From: an uncultured Allomuricauda sp.
Lineage (GTDB): Bacteria > Bacteroidota > Bacteroidia > Flavobacteriales > Flavobacteriaceae
Length of the DNA stretch: 50,285 nt
Assembly (NCBI GenBank): GCA_937899065.1
Contig: CALBPG010000195.1
Span: 1-50,285, forward strand
Direction: 5' to 3'
Shown here: positions 45,029 through 50,285 of the stretch, one piece after another
Numbering within the stretch: the stretch's first letter is position 1
Layout: every line of letters starts with the position of its first letter
Made by a program: the position numbers and the translations under genes
Notes under the pieces: generated by a model
The model's input: the letters and a program-made list of their open reading frames with translations, nothing else
The model's database searches: none
What the model was told of the DNA's origin: nothing

Positions 45029-45493
45029 TTAGTTTATAGGTAGCGCATTTTCAAAATCTGTTTGGGTAAATTCATATTCTGATGCCAATATGTCTTGGCC
45101 CGAAACAGGCGCGGGAAGGATGTTAAGAATATTTCGCGGTTCGCTACATCCTACTCCCTGACTTCCTCTTCGAATGCAGGTGAAAGTGCGCGTCCTCAGA
45201 TTATTGTAGTTGATGATAATCGAATCTCCTTCAAAGACATCACTAAAATCATAATCGGGTCCACTATCCCTTGATTTAATTTGTTCCTCAAAACTATCCA
45301 AATAGGGAACAACAATAGTGCGCTGTACCCTATCTGGAATATTGGAATTGTAACCTTGAATCGTAATATCTTCTCCAGAAGTATTACTTATGGAAAAGGT
45401 ATACAGCACGTCTTGGTCGGTGCTTCCACAAGCAAGCATATTCAGGGATAAAACAAAAACAAGGAGGTTCTTCAACTTATTGCCATTCATCAT
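45029..45493 (-). CDS. Lipoprotein of unknown function
   Basis: 154 residues. Lipoprotein signal with Cys22 (LNMLAC); starts at 45493 or 45490. The mature part is beta-rich (TFSISNTSGEDITIQGYNSN), with a Cys pair in TFTCIRRGSQGVGCSEPR that may form a disulphide. No family recognised. It overlaps the end of the upstream metalloprotease-like lipoprotein gene by 17 bases, so the two are translationally linked and probably act together. Confidence 0.72.
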   Translation of the reverse strand: MMNGNKLKNLLVFVLSLNMLACGSTDQDVLYTFSISNTSGEDITIQGYNSNIPDRVQRTIVVPYLDSFEEQIKSRDSGPDYDFSDVFEGDSIIINYNNLRTRTFTCIRRGSQGVGCSEPRNILNILPAPVSGQDILASEYEFTQTDFENALPIN

Positions 45494-47297
45494 ACAGTTC
45501 AGTTAAAAAGGGTTCCGTCGGGTTCGAAAGATTACGCTGTAAATCTTCCTTTAGCCCTCCAAAGGTCGCATTTTTAAAAACATATTTTTCAATGTCTTGA
45601 ATACTATATCCTGAGACGCGATCAAAAGGTAGTCTGCTATCGCTACGTTCTACTTGCTGGTTGTAGTTGTCGATTAAATCAACCATAAGTCCCGTGTAGA
45701 CAGCATCATTGCTTCTTCTACCGATATAACGGTCTTGGTAGTTGTCGTATTCATATCCTGGAATCCGGGCCGAGTAATATCTCGTGGTCAAAAACCATTC
45801 AATAGTATTTGCGTACGTTTCTCGCATGCGGTTTTCCGCAATTGGAAAAATGAGTGGTGCGGCGGCGGCATGAGTAGAGTGCGAAATTTCATGGATGGTG
45901 ACCCCAAAAATGTTTGGCGTGGATGCACCATATTGCTTTATGGTAATGGTAGGCCAAATACCACCGGTTAAATACGGTAGGTAATACTCGTTTACTCCAG
46001 AACAACAAGATTCTGCCGCGGCAATTTTTGTCTGCCGATTGGTGAAGTTATTCGGGGGCCTTTTAAGGCCTGCGATATTCCCATAGTAATAGTAGTGAGC
46101 TGCTCTATGGATATGACCAAAGTACTCATGCTCTCCACCTTTCAGGTCATAGTCCCATCGTCTATTTTGTTTTGGTCCACGATACTCAGCTTGAAAAAGT
46201 CTCCCATCCCTTATGCTGTACTGATAACGTTCCCATTGGATTATATAACGCAGTTTCCCCACTTTCGTCCCAAAACGATAATACCCTGAAGTATTGGTAA
46301 TCGCATTCCCTATGGTAAACGTATCGCGTAACAAAATTTGGGCACCATCCAAGGGTACATAACTGCCAGGAACGGTCGTGTATTCTGTTCTATATACGGC
46401 TCTTCGGCACCGACCGTTTGCACTATCTCTTGAACTTTTTGGGTTGTCTAGATTTGTTGGATTGGATTTGTAATAATTTCCATCTCCGTCATCTCCTCCA
46501 TTTCCACCACAGTCATACCATTCGTAACGAACAAAAACCTGTCTGCTGGTGGTTGTCGTTCCAATAGCGCCATCCCAAATGCGTATGGTTCCTTCAGGTC
46601 TCCAACGACTACCAATCCGTATACCGATTACTCCGGGCAGAGGGTCCGGCATATCATTTAGGCCATCTAATTCTAGGTTATTGGTCTGTTTCAGCGCTTG
46701 GTGCATCAAATGATTTCCAAAATCCGTTTTGTTGGAAATAATACCCGTTTTGGAGGTCAGGTCTTGTACGTTTTGGAAGTAGCTGTCTTCTGTGGGAATA
46801 TACATTTCCTCCAAAACTTCATATGCCACACCTTCTGGTAAAACTTTATTGGGTGATACGGTAGTATAATACACTGGAATCTCATTTTCCCCCAGCGGTG
46901 TTCGGTTCAAAAAGTATTCATCGGAATACTCATAACCCAAGGGATAGTCGATTAATGCTAGGGTAGTATCCCGTTTTAACTGCATTTCCTCTTGGGGCGT
47001 TTGAGGTGTAAACTTGATATAAAGCATGTTTGCCTGAATTTGAAAATTGCCAGGCTTGAAGGCTACGCCGCCTTTTTCGTCTTTAATATTTCCCTTGTTT
47101 ATGGCAAAATTGATGCTGTCCAAAGCACTTTGCATATTCTCAAGAGTATATGGATTTTCTAATTTTTTAGCGAATTCCTGTTCATCTACTTTGATAGATT
47201 CAGTTTCGTTAACTGTAGGAGTTACGTAGGTTTCTTCCTCACAGGATAGGATAAGGCATAGTGAAGTGCATAAAAAAAGTCTAGATAGATATTTCAT
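45477..47297 (-). CDS. Large lipoprotein with a gluzincin-type zinc motif
   Basis: 606 residues from the ATG at 47297, chosen because it starts a clean lipoprotein signal (MKYLSRLFLCTSLCLILSC, Cys19); an in-frame start at 47345 is rejected. Around residues 315-360 there is a CarboxypepD_reg-like stretch (PLDGAQILLRDTFTIGNA, NTSGYYRF). Near the C-terminus His469-Glu470-x-x-His473 (IHEISHSTH) is followed 20 residues later by Glu493 (RETYAN), the spacing of thermolysin-type gluzincins. A surface metallopeptidase is therefore plausible but unproven. It overlaps the next lipoprotein gene by 17 bases. Confidence 0.75.
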   Translation of the reverse strand: MKYLSRLFLCTSLCLILSCEEETYVTPTVNETESIKVDEQEFAKKLENPYTLENMQSALDSINFAINKGNIKDEKGGVAFKPGNFQIQANMLYIKFTPQTPQEEMQLKRDTTLALIDYPLGYEYSDEYFLNRTPLGENEIPVYYTTVSPNKVLPEGVAYEVLEEMYIPTEDSYFQNVQDLTSKTGIISNKTDFGNHLMHQALKQTNNLELDGLNDMPDPLPGVIGIRIGSRWRPEGTIRIWDGAIGTTTTSRQVFVRYEWYDCGGNGGDDGDGNYYKSNPTNLDNPKSSRDSANGRCRRAVYRTEYTTVPGSYVPLDGAQILLRDTFTIGNAITNTSGYYRFGTKVGKLRYIIQWERYQYSIRDGRLFQAEYRGPKQNRRWDYDLKGGEHEYFGHIHRAAHYYYYGNIAGLKRPPNNFTNRQTKIAAAESCCSGVNEYYLPYLTGGIWPTITIKQYGASTPNIFGVTIHEISHSTHAAAAPLIFPIAENRMRETYANTIEWFLTTRYYSARIPGYEYDNYQDRYIGRRSNDAVYTGLMVDLIDNYNQQVERSDSRLPFDRVSGYSIQDIEKYVFKNATFGGLKEDLQRNLSNPTEPFLTELYDEWQ

Positions 47298-47523
47298 AAC
47301 GAGGTTGGAATTAGGTTCCTTTAAATGTAAATAAAATCTTAACAAAAAAGAATCTAAATCGTTCGACTTAAGGAAGATTAACCTAACCTTAATCTAGATA
47401 TCCTTGAAGGATGTTTTAAGCGTAATCTCGCAAATACGGGTAACGCTTTTGGCCTTTTGATAGCGCCAATGCCCACCTTTGGGGTCTGGGTAAAGTCAAT
47501 AGTCTATTAATATGGTGAATCTC

Positions 47524-47544
47524 CCTAAAGGATTGTACTTTAGG
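47524..47544 (+). promoter_or_regulatory. Inverted repeat, possible operator, before the DUF1080 gene
   Basis: CCTAAAG (47524-47530), a 7-base centre and CTTTAGG (47538-47544) form a perfect 7+7 dyad. It overlaps a promoter-like TACTTTAG (47536-47543), which has one mismatch to TAnnTTTG, and lies 29 bases before the start codon. A dyad over the -7 box is what a repressor site would look like. A second small palindrome, ATCCTTGAAGGAT, lies at 47400-47412. The rest of the 275-base divergent gap (47298-47572) holds nothing else clear. Confidence 0.4.
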
Positions 47545-47572
47545 AATTATCCACAATAGCACGCCTAATACC

Positions 47573-48364
47573 ATGAAAAACACTTTCCTTAACCTAATAA
47601 CCCTTCTTCTATTGCTTTGTTCTTGCAAGACAGAACCAAAAACGGAAGTGGAAACCAAATCTGCGCAAACTGAAAAAGAAGCTGATTGGATATACCTTTT
47701 TGATGGAAGTACCACAGCGGGTTGGAGAGCTTACAACGGAGAAGCTTTACCCCCTGGATGGGTTATCAAAAACAAAGAACTGACTTTTGATACCGAATTG
47801 GGTCTTGAGCAGGATTATGAAGGAGGAAAAGATATCATTTATGGAGCGGAGGAGTTTGATAATTTTGAGTTATCCCTTGAATGGAAACTTCCTGAAGGAG
47901 GGAATAGCGGAATTTTTTATCACGTAAAAGAAGGGTATGGAGGCCCTCCGGAAGTTGCCCCGGAATACCAGCTTATTGATGACGAAAATTATGCCCGAAT
48001 CCATGATTTGACTGCTTACAATAAAAGCTTAGGTTACACCCACAAACCCGAGGAGTTGAAACCTTTGCAACGAACGGCATCGGATTATGCCATGCATCCC
48101 GCGGATACGCTTCAAAAGAAATTAAATCCCGTTGGTGAATGGAATACCTCCAAAATTGTTTTTACCCCAGAGAAGGTGGAACATTGGTTGAATGGTCAAA
48201 TGGTTCTGTCCTTTGTGCCTTGGGATGATGCTTGGTACGAGCGGAAGAATTCAGATAAATGGAAAAACAGCGAAGACTATGGAAAGTTTAAAAAAGGATA
48301 TATCGGTTTACAAGACCATGCAAGTCCGATTTGGTTCCGAAATATAAAAATCAGAAAGTTATAA
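47573..48364 (+). CDS. DUF1080 (3-keto-disaccharide hydrolase-like) lipoprotein
   Basis: 263 residues. Lipoprotein signal with Cys18 (LLCSC). The mature part is one DUF1080 concanavalin-like domain: DWIYLFDGSTTAGWRAYNG, GWVIKNKELTFD, GNSGIFYHVKEG, then VEHWLNGQ and GYIGLQDH near the end. DUF1080 proteins include hydrolases of 3-keto-glycosides made by Gfo/Idh/MocA dehydrogenases; the next gene, 10 bases on, is such an oxidoreductase, which supports this role. A possible operator lies upstream. Confidence 0.88.
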   Translation: MKNTFLNLITLLLLLCSCKTEPKTEVETKSAQTEKEADWIYLFDGSTTAGWRAYNGEALPPGWVIKNKELTFDTELGLEQDYEGGKDIIYGAEEFDNFELSLEWKLPEGGNSGIFYHVKEGYGGPPEVAPEYQLIDDENYARIHDLTAYNKSLGYTHKPEELKPLQRTASDYAMHPADTLQKKLNPVGEWNTSKIVFTPEKVEHWLNGQMVLSFVPWDDAWYERKNSDKWKNSEDYGKFKKGYIGLQDHASPIWFRNIKIRKL

Positions 48365-48374
48365 TCCAGGCAAT

Positions 48375-49805
48375 ATGAAAAAACGGACTTTTTTAAAAAC
48401 GATGGCCGCCGCTTCTTCAATGGCGGTTCTACCCACTGGAATGTTAGCTTTCCAAAAGAATAAAAGACTGCGTACCGCACATATCGGTGTCGGAAACATG
48501 GGGTTTGAAGATTTAAAAGCGATTGCCTCCCACGGAGAAGTCGATGTGGTTGCGCTATGCGATGTAGATAGCACCTACCTTGATAAAGCGCAAGAACAAT
48601 TTCCCATGGCGAAAACTTTTGCTGATTATCGTGAAATGTTACGTGCCATGAAGAACGACATTGACGCTGTTATTGTTTCAACCCCTGACCATACGCATGC
48701 CCCTGCGTCCCTAATGGCTATGGAAATGGGCAAACCAGTGTATTGTCAAAAGCCACTTACGCATCATGTTTCAGAAGCGAGGGCAATGGAAGCGTTAGCT
48801 GCAAAAAATAAGCTTGTTACCCAAATGGGGATTCAGGTCCATTCGTTCTATGATTATCGATTGGCCACCTTGCTCATCCAATCGGGAATTATCGGAAAGG
48901 TACATACCGTTAGGGCTTGGTCTCCCAAAGATTGGGGATATGATGGTCCGCCTCCAACAGGTGAAGATTCGATTCCCGATACATTAGATTGGAATCTTTG
49001 GTTGGGTACTTCTCCCATGCGACCCTATAAACAAGACTACTATCACCCTGGAAATTGGCGAAAACTGCTGGATTATGGTTGTGGAACTCTAGGGGATATG
49101 GGCGTTCATATTTGTGATACCCCTTATAACGCTCTAGAGTTGGGAGTTCCCCTAACCATTCACAATACCTGTCGGGAACCAAATGGGTTTGGCTTTCCGA
49201 CACAGAACGTCGTAACCTATGAGTTTCCAGAGACAAAGTATACTACCGAAAAACTCAAATGGGTTTGGTACGATGGACCAGGGGCTCCAAGCGAGCATCC
49301 TGAGCTTATGTTACCCGGTCAGAAAGACCAATCCGGTAACAAATCCACTTCGGAAAATGAAGCATCTATGGAAGATAAGATGTCCTTGGATGCTAATGTT
49401 GCAAAACAAGGCGAATTGCCTGAGCAGGGAGCTATGTTTATTGGAGAAGAAGGACGCTTATTATTGCCACATTTTATGCAATTGCCCCAAAAAATAGTTG
49501 GAGATGAATACGTGGATATCAGCAAGGAAATTGCTCAAATCTCAAGTGAGCACAACCTTGGCGAGCCCATACGAAATTATGATTCTGAAGGACCAAAGCA
49601 CTACCATCAATTTGTGGATGCCTGTTTGGGCAAAGGGGAATGTAGCGCGCCATTTTCCTATGCCGCCAAGTTGACCGAAACGATTTTATTGGGAGTCATT
49701 GCAGGACGCTTTCCCAATAGAACCCTTCATTGGGATGCGGAAAAAGGATTATTTGACGAACAAGAAGCCAATGTCTTCTTGAATGCACCGTACAGAGAAT
49801 TCTAA
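48375..49805 (+). CDS. Gfo/Idh/MocA-family oxidoreductase with export signal
   Basis: 476 residues. An N-terminal export signal resembling a Tat signal (K3-R4-T-F-L-K8, a KR variant of the RR motif) with a hydrophobic stretch to about 26 precedes the Rossmann domain (G38-V-G40-N-M-G43). Lys126 in YCQKP replaces the usual EKP dyad's first residue by Gln. CGTLGDMGVHICD holds the likely catalytic Asp/His. These enzymes oxidise sugars with a tightly bound NAD(P). It forms an operon with the DUF1080 lipoprotein, suggesting a periplasmic 3-keto-sugar route. It ends 7 bases from the convergent hydrolase gene. Confidence 0.87.
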   Translation: MKKRTFLKTMAAASSMAVLPTGMLAFQKNKRLRTAHIGVGNMGFEDLKAIASHGEVDVVALCDVDSTYLDKAQEQFPMAKTFADYREMLRAMKNDIDAVIVSTPDHTHAPASLMAMEMGKPVYCQKPLTHHVSEARAMEALAAKNKLVTQMGIQVHSFYDYRLATLLIQSGIIGKVHTVRAWSPKDWGYDGPPPTGEDSIPDTLDWNLWLGTSPMRPYKQDYYHPGNWRKLLDYGCGTLGDMGVHICDTPYNALELGVPLTIHNTCREPNGFGFPTQNVVTYEFPETKYTTEKLKWVWYDGPGAPSEHPELMLPGQKDQSGNKSTSENEASMEDKMSLDANVAKQGELPEQGAMFIGEEGRLLLPHFMQLPQKIVGDEYVDISKEIAQISSEHNLGEPIRNYDSEGPKHYHQFVDACLGKGECSAPFSYAAKLTETILLGVIAGRFPNRTLHWDAEKGLFDEQEANVFLNAPYREF

Positions 49806-49812
49806 TCCCGTA

Positions 49813-50285
49813 TTACGAGGCTAAAAACGAAACGATTTTATCGTTTACTTCGGGTTGGTGCATCGAATGGCCTAACCCTTCTGTGCTCACAAGCGTACTA
49901 TTCTTCCAATTTGAATGAACCTGCTGTGAGGCATGATAAGGTGCAATGGCATCTAAGCGGTCGTGGAACAACAGCCCCTTTTTGGTATTGTTTTGAACGA
50001 AACGCGAGGATGAAAAGTCCTTTATATTCATATTGAAACGTTTCTGGATGTATTGGTCTAAAGCTGCAAGAACTCTTTCATTAAAACCTAAAATGTTTTG
50101 ATAGTTGGCCATGATTTCTTTGAATTCTGAAGGAGAACCAATCGTAACCATTTTTTCAATATGATTATTTTGGTGATAGTAGTCATTGTATAAAAGCGTC
50201 ATGCCACCGACGGAATGCCCAACCAGATAGATGGGCTTATAATTTTCAATCAATACCTGCAAGCAATCACTGAAGAGTGGAACAT
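49813..50285 (-). CDS. Alpha/beta hydrolase, 5' end outside the window
   Basis: Partial: the frame stays open to the right edge, so the true start lies beyond 50285. The visible 150-odd residues contain the nucleophile elbow YLVGHSVGG (catalytic Ser in GHSVG), a TIGSP strand and, near the end, a His in GLGHSMHQPE that fits the catalytic His. An Asp in HDRLDAIAPY could be the acid. The final stretch is KIVSFLAS. Function: serine hydrolase of unknown substrate. Convergent with the oxidoreductase gene. Confidence 0.82.
   Translation of the reverse strand, partial: VPLFSDCLQVLIENYKPIYLVGHSVGGMTLLYNDYYHQNNHIEKMVTIGSPSEFKEIMANYQNILGFNERVLAALDQYIQKRFNMNIKDFSSSRFVQNNTKKGLLFHDRLDAIAPYHASQQVHSNWKNSTLVSTEGLGHSMHQPEVNDKIVSFLAS

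Noticed and set aside
47416..47715. 99-residue minus-strand frame across the DUF1080 start
   Set aside because: Overlaps the signal peptide coding part of a well-supported gene; no domain. Only the intergenic part was kept as a weak repeat candidate.

Overview
The window looks like a chromosomal segment of a marine member of the Flavobacteriaceae (Bacteroidota), perhaps near Muricauda/Flagellimonas, although the genus is only an impression. The supporting signs are Bacteroidota-type promoters (TTG/TTTG, about 16-22 nt, TAnnTTTG), few Shine-Dalgarno sites, a flavobacterial-style proteorhodopsin with a blh gene, an ECF sigma/FecR/TonB-receptor cassette with an STN domain, many short lipoprotein signals, and the order rplQ-carA-eno-(glgA)-gltA after the ribosomal operon.

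Layout. 1-11452: end of the S10 operon, then spc and alpha operons (rplB end to rplQ, including secY, infA, rpmJ and rpoA), all on the plus strand and closed by a strong terminator. rplR (L18) carries an in-frame TAG. Three spacers in the alpha part can fold into hairpins, unlike the tight spc spacers. 11548-17128: central metabolism (carA, eno, a GT5 glycogen synthase, gltA) with intrinsic terminators. 17152-28204: two guanidine-modifying hydrolases (an arginine-deiminase-like protein and CtlX) flank a tight five-gene operon (Na+/solute symporter, DUF4434 protein, AGE-family epimerase, GH10-like/DUF187 hydrolase, secreted FAD oxidoreductase). A secreted sialidase-fold protein follows. This is the clearest accessory module, and its substrate is unknown. 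28212-32235: four minus-strand genes (carboxypeptidase-regulatory-domain protein, SDR/DUF2867, DUF1648 membrane protein, and an unknown protein coupled to it). 32401-34188: argS.

34249-41863: light and signalling. A green-tuned DTE proteorhodopsin and its retinal-forming Blh dioxygenase are divergent, with back-to-back promoters. Next is an ECF sigma / FecR / TonB-dependent transducer operon, whose fecR is broken by an in-frame TAG. A divergent lipoprotein with two kinds of internal repeat and Asp-rich linkers follows. 42044-44282: ffh and folD. 44279-47297: minus-strand small lipoprotein, VOC protein, a lipoprotein, and a large lipoprotein with a thermolysin-like zinc signature. 47573-49805: DUF1080 lipoprotein and a Gfo/Idh/MocA oxidoreductase, a likely 3-keto-sugar pair. 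49813-50285: 3' part of an alpha/beta hydrolase gene.

No tRNA, rRNA, CRISPR array, insertion sequence or prophage was seen. No gene-free stretch exceeds 300 bases; the longest are 47298-47572 and 17635-17877. The two in-frame amber codons, in an otherwise intact essential gene and in an otherwise intact regulator, are the most striking anomaly. TAG also ends many genes here, so genome-wide recoding is unlikely. Sequence error or local mutation is the default explanation.
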